64,000 bases of DNA from Azospirillum sp. SYSU D00513 (GTDB lineage: Bacteria; Pseudomonadota; Alphaproteobacteria; Azospirillales; Azospirillaceae): NCBI RefSeq assembly GCF_017356015.1, contig NZ_JAFIQV010000004.1, forward strand, positions 1-64,000, read 5' to 3'. The notes below the pieces were generated by a model. The model worked only from the letters and a program-made list of their open reading frames with translations, had not been told where the DNA came from and made no database searches. Below are positions 10,865 to 18,579 of this stretch, in pieces. Within the stretch, counting starts at the first letter, position 1. Every line of letters starts with the position of its first letter. A program made the position numbers and the translations under genes.

Positions 10865-11764
10865 ATGGCTTACGAATACGACGACAACCGCCGCCGGGGC
10901 GGCTGGCGCGACGAGGACCGCTGGGAGGACCGCTGGCAGGGTGCGGCGCGTGACGACCGCTTCCGCGACGACCTGCGCGGCGGTTTCGGCGGCACGAGCT
11001 ATCGCGACAACGACGAGGTGATCGATCCCGTGGAAGCGCGGCGCGACTGGTACCGCGACAGCGGCCGGGACGCTCCCTTCGGCGAGGGCGGCTACAGCGC
11101 CCGCCGTCGCGGCCCGGACTACAATGATCGTGGCGGCTACCGGGGCGGCCAGGACAATGGCGGTTATCGGAGCGGGGGGTACCGGAGCGGCGGCCATCAG
11201 GGCAGCGACGACCGAGGCTTCTTCGAGCGGGCCGGCGACGAGATGGCGTCCTGGTTCGGCAGCGAGGAGGCGGAGCGCCGCCGCCGCATGGACGCGATGC
11301 GCGGCGATTCCGGCGCCCAGCACCACCGTGGCCGCGGCCCGCGCGGCTACACCCGCTCCGACGAGCGCATCCGCGAGGACATCAACGACCGGCTGACCGA
11401 CGATCCCTACATCGACGCGACCGAAGTCGATGTCAGCGTCAGCGGCGGCGAGGTCACCCTGTCCGGCACGGTGGACCACCGCGACGCCAAGCGCCGCGCC
11501 GAGGACATCGCTGAGTCCGTCTCCGGTGTCCGCCACGTGCAGAACAACCTGCGCGTCCAGCAGCAGGGCCAGCAGGGCATGCACGGCACCGGCGGTACGA
11601 CGGCCGGCGCCTCGGCCATGGCCGGCATGGGCTCCGGCTTCGGATCCGGCACGGGGAGTGGGTCTGGGACTGAGACCGGCATGGGCGGCGGCATGGGCTC
11701 GGGCACCGGAACCATGCCGGTGACCGGCGCTAATGCCGGCGGCAAGGTCACCAGCCAGAGCTGA
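10865..11764 (+). CDS. BON-domain protein with glycine/arginine-rich flanks
   Basis: The 299-aa protein has one BON domain at about 165-228 (SDERIREDINDRLTDDPYID, then VTLSGTVDHRDAKRRAEDIA and VSGVRHVQNNLRV). BON domains bind phospholipid and occur in OsmY-like stress proteins. The flanks are low complexity: residues 1-130 are rich in Arg, Asp, Gly and Tyr (repeated YRGG/YRSGG units), and the tail from about 235 is Gly/Ser/Met/Thr-rich. There is no signal peptide, so the protein looks cytoplasmic, unlike OsmY. The ATG follows a CAGGAG site. Such proteins are often general-stress genes in alphaproteobacteria, but no regulatory box was identified. Confidence 0.85.
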   Translation: MAYEYDDNRRRGGWRDEDRWEDRWQGAARDDRFRDDLRGGFGGTSYRDNDEVIDPVEARRDWYRDSGRDAPFGEGGYSARRRGPDYNDRGGYRGGQDNGGYRSGGYRSGGHQGSDDRGFFERAGDEMASWFGSEEAERRRRMDAMRGDSGAQHHRGRGPRGYTRSDERIREDINDRLTDDPYIDATEVDVSVSGGEVTLSGTVDHRDAKRRAEDIAESVSGVRHVQNNLRVQQQGQQGMHGTGGTTAGASAMAGMGSGFGSGTGSGSGTETGMGGGMGSGTGTMPVTGANAGGKVTSQS

Positions 11765-11791
11765 TCGCCAAAGACCGACGAAGATATCGAT

Positions 11792-11818
11792 GGCCTCCGC
11801 GCTCGTGAAGCGGAGGCC
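11792..11818 (+). terminator. hairpin after BON gene
   Basis: Perfect 9-bp stem ggcctccgc (11792-11800) with gcggaggcc (11810-11818), 28 nt after the stop codon, followed immediately by a second stronger hairpin. Confidence 0.55.
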
Positions 11819-11823
11819 CTCCG

Positions 11824-11856
11824 AACCGCGCCGGGAAACCCGGCGCGGTTCGGTTT
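11824..11856 (+). terminator. strong intrinsic terminator
   Basis: A perfect 12-bp GC stem, aaccgcgccggg (11824-11835) with cccggcgcggtt (11839-11850), and a 3-nt loop, followed by cggttt. It ends the BON-domain transcript. Confidence 0.75.
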
Positions 11857-11911
11857 GCGTGCCCGCCCAACAAAGCCATCGTCCACTTCAGGATGGAACA
11901 GGCCTCGCCGG

Positions 11912-12217
11912 TCATGGAGATTCCTGACCACCAGCGCGGATCGCTCGGTCACAAGCCTGGACGGCGTTCTCGGATGCCGCCCGCCACTCCCCGATCATCT
12001 GGCGCAGCTCGTGCCATTCCTCCGGCGATCCCAGCGCGATCAGGGGCTCCTCGCGGAGGCGCCGGATCTCATCGACCATGGCCAGCACCGTGACCGGATG
12101 GACCATCGCCATGTAGCGCATGTATGGAGCGCTCATGGGCTTGTCGGCCAGGGCGGCGCGGGCCGCGGCATCCAGCCGGTCCAAAGTGGCATCATCGAGA
12201 TCCCGAGCCTGATCCAT
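11912..12217 (-). CDS. small hypothetical protein
   Basis: The frame encodes about 101 aa starting MDQARDLDDATLDRLDAAAR. It looks real: acidic-helical composition, a conserved-looking centre (YMRYMAMVHPVTVLAMVDEI) and a GGAG ribosome site just before the second of two adjacent ATGs. The HPVTVLAMVDEIRRL segment resembles the tail of phage ead/Ea22-like proteins, but I would not assign that function. A GTG start at 12268 would add 17 residues. Predicted soluble and alpha-helical. Confidence 0.55.
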   Translation of the reverse strand: MDQARDLDDATLDRLDAAARAALADKPMSAPYMRYMAMVHPVTVLAMVDEIRRLREEPLIALGSPEEWHELRQMIGEWRAASENAVQACDRAIRAGGQESP

Positions 12218-12302
12218 CATCCACTCCACCGTGACGCGGGCGAACAAATTACCACGACGCCAAGGCACCTTGCTGTCCGGGAAAATTCGTTACGTCACGA
12301 AA

Positions 12303-12374
12303 TTAGGTGGCATCATCCCGGCCACGCCGTTTGCACCGCCGTTTGATTTCCTCTGACAAGCCAAGCACCGTCAT
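12303..12374 (-). CDS. possible 23-aa small ORF
   Basis: A very strong ribosome site (GGGAGGTGAACCTC) stands directly before an ATG at 12374 that opens a frame of 23 codons, MTVLGLSEEIKRRC and then an Arg/Lys-rich end. It lies 85 nt upstream of the small hypothetical gene and reads in the same direction, so it may be a short leader or a remnant of a longer gene. The strength of the ribosome site is the only support. Confidence 0.3.
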   Translation of the reverse strand: MTVLGLSEEIKRRCKRRGRDDAT

Positions 12375-12530
12375 GAGGTTCACCTCCCTTTGTTCGACGA
12401 GCAAAGGCACATGATCGCCGACGTGGCCCGCCGGACCGGCTCGGCAAGCGGCGTTAGGGCCTGTATCCGTGTCCCGCAATGCCCTCCGGTCACCACCGTC
12501 TCCAGCAGCGCCGGGGACCATGTCGCGAGT

Positions 12531-13391
12531 TCAGAGGAACGTCAGCGAGAAGCCCGCAGGCGGCTCGTAGCTGTTCCAGAACTCCTTCAATTCGGCCGAG
12601 GCGAACTGAAGGTCGAACTGCGGTGTGCCGTCACCGCTGTTTCGGAAGAGAAAAAGCTCCTCCTTCCCGTTCCCGTCCAGGTCGGTGATGCTCCAGATCG
12701 GGATGTTGAAGCCCTCATCGAGCGGCAACACAGTGTCCAATTCGGGAATGCTGATCTGTGGGCCGTGGAAATCGACGATCTGGTACTTTCCGTCCCCATT
12801 GAAGTCCGCGAAGTCGAAAACGTCCTCTTATGAGGGAATGAAGCCGGTGAACTCGGGTTGCTCCCGATCGGCGAACAGCAGGACGCCAGGCTTCCGAGGT
12901 CCGGGCTCCGGATTGGAGGCATCCCACGGATACAGGACCAGGATTTCCTCGTCCCCGTTGCCGTCGGCGTCCAACGAAAATTTCAATGGGCTGTTTTCGA
13001 CGGGCTCCTCAAGGACGATGCGCTTGCGCCCATCCTTGATCGTCACTTCGTTCGTCCGTGCGTCCCATACGACGACCTCGTCGGCACCGTCACCGTCATG
13101 GTCCAGGACCACGAAGGCTTCGGTCGCGTCCAGGTCGAGTTTTTCAAAGGCGCGTTGCTCGCGGCGGGTCGCCAGATGGATGTCCATCTCGCCGGTCTGC
13201 GCGTCGTAGGATATGATCTCGTCTTTCCCATTGCCGTCGAAGTCAGCGGAAAAGACCTGTCTTCCAGCCGGTATCCCGATCTCCGGGTCCTTGCAGGCGG
13301 AACTCGACAGGACACGGAGGGTGCTCCCGTCATCGCTCACGAGGACCGGATCGTCTCGGCCGTCACCGTCGTAGTCGAACCCTCTGGTCAT
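12531..13391 (-). pseudogene. FG-GAP/VCBS calcium-binding repeat protein with in-frame stop
   Basis: One continuous frame encodes six D-x-[DN]-G-x-G-x-x-type calcium loops in tandem: DYDGDGRDD, DFDGNGKDE, DHDGDGADE, DADGNGDEE, then DFNGDGKYQ and DLDGNGKEE. Between the fourth and fifth repeats a TAA (12828-12830) interrupts it after 187 residues; the same frame then continues for 98 more codons with two further repeats to a TGA at 12531. No frameshift is needed, so a single base change explains it. FG-GAP repeats form beta-propeller blades as in integrins and surface lectins. There is no signal peptide at the start (MTRGFDYDGDG), and a GGGGGAAGC ribosome site favours the ATG at 13391 over one four codons upstream. 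Truncated product, sequencing error or readthrough are all possible. Confidence 0.75.
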
Positions 13392-13599
13392 GCTTCCCCC
13401 CAATTGTTCAGCGCGCTGACAGACACGAAGTTTTCATCGGGACGTGGTCGAAGGCAGGCCGGAAAAGGAGCGCTCGACGCTCCGGTCGAGGGGGCAAACC
13501 ATTCGAAAGGGTGGCTGATCTGTTACGGCAAACGGTGTGGGCATGCGGAGCGCACCCGTTGGAACGATACCGAGCGCGGTGTCGTCCCAACATCTCTTT

Positions 13600-13644
13600 G
13601 CCATGGCTGCGGGCCGCCCGTACCGGGCGGGCCGCAGCCATGGC
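13600..13644. repeat. very long near-perfect hairpin
   Basis: Arms of 21 bp (13600-13620 and 13624-13644) match at 20 positions around a 3-nt loop (tac). It lies 25 nt beyond the stop of the minus-strand beta-helix gene. On that strand the stem is followed by AAAGAG rather than a U-run, so it is not a standard intrinsic terminator; it may protect the mRNA 3' end or be a mobile palindromic repeat. Confidence 0.7.
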
Positions 13645-13669
13645 TCGTGGTTCTACCGAGCGACGCCGG

Positions 13670-15529
13670 TCAGCCCAGCAGCCCGAAGTCATCGTAGGAG
13701 ATGCGGTCGAAGCCCAGCCCGTAGACGGGCGAGCTCGACGACAGGCTGTAATCATTCGCACCCGGATTGACGAAGTTCGGGTTCAACGTCACGGAACCCT
13801 CATCGTAACCCGCGGCCTGCCAGTCCGACAGATCGCCCTCGGCTCCGCTCGCCATCACCTGCGGCCAGGCGTCGAAGAGATCCTCGGACGTGTTCAGGCT
13901 GCTGTAGAAGTTGTCGTGAATGTTCCCGACGTCGGCCGGTCCGTAGATGTGGACGGCAGTGCCATCCCTCACATCGACGATGTTCCCCGAGATGTCGTTG
14001 CCGCTCATCTCCTTGCCCTTCCAGCCGCCCCAGGCGACGTCCTGCTGGAGACCGATCTGGGCGCCGCTGTTGTCGGCGATCACGTTCTCGGTGACCTTGT
14101 TGTCCCAGCCGCCATGCAGGAACACACCGCCGATGTTGCCGTGGACGAGGTTGCCCTCGACCGTGGCGCCGCTGGTCCAGTCATCGAGGTAGATGCCCCA
14201 GCTTGACACGTCGCCCGAGGGGTTGGTCGCCGTGGTGCCGGTCACCTCGTTGTTGATGACGGTGTGGCCGGTCAGATCCTGCTGACGGTTGATCAGGTAG
14301 ATGCCGCCACCGTCGTCCGATTCCAGGTTGGCGTTGATCACCTCGTTGTAGGCGATGGTCGCCCGGTAGGTCGCGTCGCTGCCCGTTGTTTCGACCGAGC
14401 CGACGGCGATGGCTTTTTCCGGCGAGTTCTCGATCCGGTTGTGCGTGACCTCGACGTCGTTGCTGCCGTTGACCCAGATGCCGGCGTCACCACGGTCGGC
14501 CGAGTTCGGATGCTTGATGAGGTTGTCGGACACGACCGTGGAATCGGAGCCGGCCTTGACGTAGATGGCCTCGGCGCCGGTGCGGTCGAACTGGTTGCCC
14601 ACGACCCGGCTGTCGGCGCTGTTCTGCACCGTGATACCGTAGCCGCCACCCTCCACGACATTGTTCGCGAAGGTCAAGCCGGCGGCATTGTCGGCGAAGA
14701 CATAGTGTCCGTCCGAACGGCCGTCGGTGAAGGTCAGGCCTTCGATGGTCACGTTCTTGGCGCCGCCGAGTCCGATCGACACCGAAGCCTGCGAGCCGCT
14801 GTGGATCACCGCCTGCTCGTTGCCGTAGCTGGTGAAGGTCACGCCGGAGTCCTGGCCTTCCAGCCAGAGCACGTTCTCCTGGTGGTAGTCGCCACCGCGC
14901 ACATACGTCGTGTCGATGTCGCTCGACCGCATGGCGGACTGGGCCTTCTCCAGGGAGGAAAACGGGCCATCGGTGCCGTCTGCGTTGGGGGCCGCCAGCT
15001 TGCCGGACCAGCTGTCGTTGCCGTTCTCGGCGACGTAGTAGCCCGGGCCGGTCGGCTTGGGCACGGTGGGCGTGGACACGGTGGGCGTGGACTCGTCCGC
15101 AGTCCCATCGGCGATCGTCTCGGCGGGAGGCGTCACGCCGTCTTCGGAGAAGTAGCTCTTGTCGGCTTCGACGATCAGCGTGCCGTTCCACCACATGTCG
15201 GCCCGTCCGTCGACGACGTCGCGGCCGTCCAGAGCGCCCTTGTCGTAGGAAACGATGTCGTCGCTCGCCAGGACCGACTCACCATTGATGGTGATCTCAC
15301 TGACGGTCAGAGTGCGGTCCTTTCCGTTCACGATTCCGTCGTTGTCGTACTGAACCTGCACCTTGTGGGGCTGGTTCTCCGCGAGATCCGTCTTGAAGAC
15401 GAAGTCCTTGGCCGTGGCACCCGTGGTGCCCTCGCCGATCTTCTTGCCGTCGACCAGCAGGTCGAAATGCGCGTCGGCGACGCCCTTGGCGGTCACGATG
15501 ATGGACGAGTTCCCGGAGGTCGTGGCCAT
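13670..15529 (-). CDS. beta-helix protein with CBM60-like carbohydrate-binding module
   Basis: The 619-aa protein has two parts. Residues ~8-115 are a xylan-binding-type (CBM60-like) module: VTAKGVADAHFDLLVDGKKI, VQVQYDNDGIVNGKDR, YDKGALDGRDVVDGRADMWW. After a Thr/Pro linker (about 125-155) comes a right-handed parallel beta-helix from ~160 (GYYVAENGNDSWSG) with repeated rungs such as NVTIEGLTF, GLTFANNVVEG and SRVVGNQF, as in pectate/alginate lyases and mannuronan epimerases. Activity cannot be read from sequence. No N-terminal signal peptide is present, so export would need a C-terminal (type I) or other signal. The ATG at 15529 follows AAAGGATACGG. The module is a close relative of both modules in the GH5 gene at 45022-47040. 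Confidence 0.85.
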   Translation of the reverse strand: MATTSGNSSIIVTAKGVADAHFDLLVDGKKIGEGTTGATAKDFVFKTDLAENQPHKVQVQYDNDGIVNGKDRTLTVSEITINGESVLASDDIVSYDKGALDGRDVVDGRADMWWNGTLIVEADKSYFSEDGVTPPAETIADGTADESTPTVSTPTVPKPTGPGYYVAENGNDSWSGKLAAPNADGTDGPFSSLEKAQSAMRSSDIDTTYVRGGDYHQENVLWLEGQDSGVTFTSYGNEQAVIHSGSQASVSIGLGGAKNVTIEGLTFTDGRSDGHYVFADNAAGLTFANNVVEGGGYGITVQNSADSRVVGNQFDRTGAEAIYVKAGSDSTVVSDNLIKHPNSADRGDAGIWVNGSNDVEVTHNRIENSPEKAIAVGSVETTGSDATYRATIAYNEVINANLESDDGGGIYLINRQQDLTGHTVINNEVTGTTATNPSGDVSSWGIYLDDWTSGATVEGNLVHGNIGGVFLHGGWDNKVTENVIADNSGAQIGLQQDVAWGGWKGKEMSGNDISGNIVDVRDGTAVHIYGPADVGNIHDNFYSSLNTSEDLFDAWPQVMASGAEGDLSDWQAAGYDEGSVTLNPNFVNPGANDYSLSSSSPVYGLGFDRISYDDFGLLG

Positions 15530-15828
15530 TGATCCGTATCCTTTGTCATTTCGATGCGGCGCCACAATGGTCAAGACGGTTGGGGCATTTGTGAGCCATT
15601 TTTCACGAAAACCACGATTAGGTAGTAAAAACCGTGATATTCCCGCGACCAATGGCGAGGCAATTTAGAGAAAGATAGAAATAAACAAGAAATACATGCT
15701 ACCACGGTCTGTGCATATCTCTTAAGGTGCTGTACCTAATCTCAATAATAAAGATCGCAAACCTAGATGCGTTGGCTACTAATCGCGATGGGCGTTTCAC
15801 ATAAAAGAAACTGTACATCCCAATAATT
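15530..15828. other. AT-rich intergenic region
   Basis: About 300 nt with clearly lower GC than the surroundings (many A/T runs between 15660 and 15830). It is upstream of the beta-helix gene, so it probably holds that gene's promoter and control sites. No coding frame or RNA gene is recognisable. Confidence 0.5.
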
Positions 15829-15862
15829 AAAAAGGCGGAACACCGATCCCCGGTGCCCCGCC
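15829..15862 (-). terminator. terminator of the van-liv operon
   Basis: On the minus strand a stem formed by 15851-15862 and 15834-15845 (ggcgg-cc-caccg arms with one internal mismatch pair) is followed by TTTTT (15833-15829) and TTAATTATT. It lies 25 nt past the stop of the substrate-binding protein gene, the last of the operon. Confidence 0.8.
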
Positions 15863-15886
15863 CATCCTTCCTGAAAGAAGCCGCGC

Positions 15887-17056
15887 TCAGCCGGCCTTGC
15901 CGGGATCCTTGACCGCCTTCACGCTGTCGAACTCGACGTTGTAGAGTTCGCCGTTCACGCGCTCGACCTTGCGGATGTAGATATCCTGGACGACGTCGCG
16001 GGTTTCCGGGTCGATGCTCATGGGGCCGCGCGGGCTGGTCCAGCTCATGCCCTTGGCGGCTTCGATGAAGCTCGGGCCGTCGATCTTGCCGCCGGTCTTC
16101 TTCAGCACCTCATAGACCAGATGCAGCCCGTCCCAGCCGCCGACCGACATGAAGTTCGGGCGCATGCCGTTGTTCGCCTTCTTGAAGGCCTCGACATAGG
16201 CCTGGTTCTCGGGCGAGGGGTGGGCGGCGGAATAGTAGTGGGCGCTGACGGCGCCCAGCGCGGCGTCGCCCATGGCCGGCAGCAGGTCGTCGTCGGTCAC
16301 GTCGCCGGTCACCAGCAGCCGGACGCCGGCGGCACCCAGCCCGCGCTCGTTGAACTCCTTCATGAAGCTCGCACCCTCGCCCGAGGGCACGAAGGCGAAG
16401 AGGGCGTCGGGGGCGCTGTCCTTGGCGCGCTGGATGAAGGGGCCGTAGTCCGGGTTCTTCAGCGGGATGCGCACCTCGCCCGCCAGCGTGCCGCCGGCCT
16501 CGCCGAAGCGCTTCTTGAAGGTGGTCTCGGCGTCGATGCCCGGGCCGTAGTCGGTGACCATCGAATACATCTTCTTGGCACCGTTCTTCGCGGCCCAGTC
16601 GGCGATGGTCGCGGCGGACTGCGGCAGGGTGCCGGCGGTGCGGACGATGTAGGGCGACTTGGTGGTGATGACGGAGGAGGCCGCCGCCATCACGATCATC
16701 GGCACCTTCGCCTGCTCGGAGATCGGAGCGGCGGCCAGCGCCAGCGGCGTCAGGCCGAAGCCGGCGAGCACCGACACCTTCTCCTTCACCACCAGCTCCT
16801 GCGCCAGCCGCTTGGTGGTCTCCGGCGCGGTGCCGGTGTCGTCCTTCAGGATGAGCTGGATCTCGCGCCCGCCTACGGTCGTGCCGTTCAGCTGCTGGTA
16901 CAGCTTCACCGCCGCGTCGATCTGTTTCCCGGTCGAGGCGAAGGGGCCGGACATCGGCAGGATCAGCCCGATCTTCACCGGATCGGCCGCCCAGGCACCC
17001 CCCGCGGCCATGGCCGACATCACGGCGCCGATCGCCACGCTCTTCAATGCACGCAT
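15887..17056 (-). CDS. branched-chain-type ABC transporter substrate-binding protein
   Basis: This 389-aa periplasmic protein captures the substrate for the adjacent LivHMGF-like importer. It has a signal peptide (MRALKSVAIGAVMSAMAAGG, cleavage after AWA) and the Peripla_BP_6 fold: VKIGLILPMSGPFASTG at the N-terminus, KDDTGTAPETTKRLAQEL, and MSVGGWDGLHLVYEVL later. Family members bind branched-chain amino acids, amides or aromatic acids. Because the same operon encodes vanillate O-demethylase, vanillate or a related aromatic acid is a reasonable guess. The ATG at 17056 follows GGGGAGGAACC. It is the last gene of the operon, 52 nt after the ATPase gene. Confidence 0.92.
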   Translation of the reverse strand: MRALKSVAIGAVMSAMAAGGAWAADPVKIGLILPMSGPFASTGKQIDAAVKLYQQLNGTTVGGREIQLILKDDTGTAPETTKRLAQELVVKEKVSVLAGFGLTPLALAAAPISEQAKVPMIVMAAASSVITTKSPYIVRTAGTLPQSAATIADWAAKNGAKKMYSMVTDYGPGIDAETTFKKRFGEAGGTLAGEVRIPLKNPDYGPFIQRAKDSAPDALFAFVPSGEGASFMKEFNERGLGAAGVRLLVTGDVTDDDLLPAMGDAALGAVSAHYYSAAHPSPENQAYVEAFKKANNGMRPNFMSVGGWDGLHLVYEVLKKTGGKIDGPSFIEAAKGMSWTSPRGPMSIDPETRDVVQDIYIRKVERVNGELYNVEFDSVKAVKDPGKAG

Positions 17057-17075
17057 TTCCTGGTTCCTCCCCATT

Positions 17076-17105
17076 GATTCTCTTTGAAACGATTCTCTTC
17101 GAAAC
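17076..17105 (-). repeat. tandem 15-bp direct repeat before the binding-protein gene
   Basis: Two copies of gattctctttgaaac (17076-17090) and gattctcttcgaaac (17091-17105), differing at one base, fill most of the gap between the livF-like stop and the start of the binding-protein gene. The second copy contains a TTCGAA palindrome. They could be a transcript-processing or regulatory site or chance duplication. Confidence 0.5.
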
Positions 17106-17108
17106 CGT

Positions 17109-17831
17109 TCAGGCCGCCCTAGCGCCGACCCGCATCCCGACATAGCGTTCCAGCGTCGCGTGGTCCTCCATCAGCGCCGCCGAGGGCGCGCGGTGGACGA
17201 TCCGGCCGCGCTCCAGCACGATGGCGTTGCGGGTGAGGCCGAGCGCGATGTGGGCGTGCTGCTCCACCAGGATGATGGCGAGCCCGTCGCCCTCGACCAT
17301 CATGCGGATGGCGCGCGACAGCTCCTCCACGATCACCGGGGCGAGGCCTTCCAGCGGCTCGTCCAGCAGCATCAGCACAGGATTCAGCATCAGCGCCCGC
17401 CCGATGGCGAGCATCTGCTGCTCGCCGCCGGACAGCTGCGTGCCGAGGTTGGCGCGCCGCTCCTCCAGCCGCGGGAACAGCGCGTAGACCCGGCGCAGAT
17501 CCCAGCGGCCCGGCCGGCCCGCGATGGTCAGGTTCTCCTCGACCGTCAGGGACGGGAAGATGTCGCGTTCCTGCGGCACCCAGCCGAGCCCGGCGGCGGG
17601 GCGGCGGTGTGGCGCCAGCCGCTCGACGGCGCGCCCGCGCAGCCGGATCGAGCCCGACCGCATCAGCGTGTGGCCCATCAGCGTGGCGAGCAGGGTGGTC
17701 TTGCCCATGCCGTTGCGGCCGAGCAGGGCCAGCGCCTCTCCCTCCTCCATGGAGAAGGAAACCTCGTCCAGCACGGCGGCGTCGCCGTAGCCGGCATGCA
17801 CGCCGGTGAGCTGGAGCAGCGGATCAGACAT
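17109..17831 (-). CDS. livF: branched-chain-type ABC transporter ATPase (LivF-like)
   Basis: The 240-aa ATPase powers import. Motifs in order: Walker A LLGRNGMGKTTLLATLMG near residues 35-52, the Q-loop GLGWVPQERDIFP, signature LSGGEQQMLAIGRAL, Walker B MLLDEPLEGLAP, and the switch His in ILVEQH. The ERDIFPSLTVEENL wording is typical of LivF rather than LivG. The start at 17831 lies 8 nt inside the end of the LivG-like gene, so the two are translationally coupled. Confidence 0.93.
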   Translation of the reverse strand: MSDPLLQLTGVHAGYGDAAVLDEVSFSMEEGEALALLGRNGMGKTTLLATLMGHTLMRSGSIRLRGRAVERLAPHRRPAAGLGWVPQERDIFPSLTVEENLTIAGRPGRWDLRRVYALFPRLEERRANLGTQLSGGEQQMLAIGRALMLNPVLMLLDEPLEGLAPVIVEELSRAIRMMVEGDGLAIILVEQHAHIALGLTRNAIVLERGRIVHRAPSAALMEDHATLERYVGMRVGARAA

Positions 17832-18579
17832 GCGCGGCACTCCCCAGATAGACCTCGCGGACGCGAGAGTCGTCGGCGATCTCCGCCGGGGTGCCGTGGC
17901 AGAGCACCTGGCCCGACACCAGCACGGTGATCCGCTCGGCGAAGCGGAAGACCAGCTCCATGTCATGCTCGATGAAAAGGATGGCGAGGTCGCGCGGCAG
18001 GCCGGAGATCACGTCGAACAGCTCCGCGCTCTCCCGCGCCGGCACGCCGGCGGCCGGCTCGTCCAGCAGCAGGACGCGCGGCTCGCAGGCCAGCGCCAGC
18101 GCGATCTCCACCAGCCGCTGGCGCCCATAGGCGAGTTCCCGCGTCGGGCGTTCCGCGTCGGCCTCCAGCCCGAGCCGGCGGAGCAGGGCCATCGCCTCCT
18201 CGATCACGTCGCCCCGGCGGCCCAGCCGGGTCAGCCAGCTCCGCGTCAGGCCGCGCCGCTCGGCGATGGCGAGCACGACGGATTCCAGCGGCGTCAGGGC
18301 CGGGAACAGCGTGTTGATCTGGAAGGTGCGGACCAGCCCGCGGCGCACGCGCTCGGTCGGCGGCAGCGCCGTCACATCCTCGCCGTGCAGCCGGATGCGG
18401 CCCGCCGTCGGGCGCAGCATGCCGGTCAGCAGGTTGATCAGCGTCGTCTTGCCGGCGCCGTTTGGCCCGATCAGCGCGTGGCGCGCGCCGGCCGGCAGGT
18501 CGAAGGTGACGTCACGGGTCGCCTGGAGCGCCCCGAAGCTGACGGACAGCCCTTCGGTGGAGAGGGCGGCGGGGCTCAT
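17824..18579 (-). CDS. livG: branched-chain-type ABC transporter ATPase (LivG-like)
   Basis: The 251-aa ATPase partner has Walker A IGPNGAGKTTLINLLTGML, the LivG-typical RTFQINTLFPALTPLESV, a somewhat divergent signature ELAYGRQRLVEIALAL (the usual LSYG has become LAYG), Walker B RVLLLDEPAAGV, and ILFIEHDME with the switch His. The ATG overlaps the LivM-like stop by 4 nt (ATGA). It forms a heterodimer with the next ATPase. Confidence 0.93.
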   Translation of the reverse strand: MSPAALSTEGLSVSFGALQATRDVTFDLPAGARHALIGPNGAGKTTLINLLTGMLRPTAGRIRLHGEDVTALPPTERVRRGLVRTFQINTLFPALTPLESVVLAIAERRGLTRSWLTRLGRRGDVIEEAMALLRRLGLEADAERPTRELAYGRQRLVEIALALACEPRVLLLDEPAAGVPARESAELFDVISGLPRDLAILFIEHDMELVFRFAERITVLVSGQVLCHGTPAEIADDSRVREVYLGSAAHV

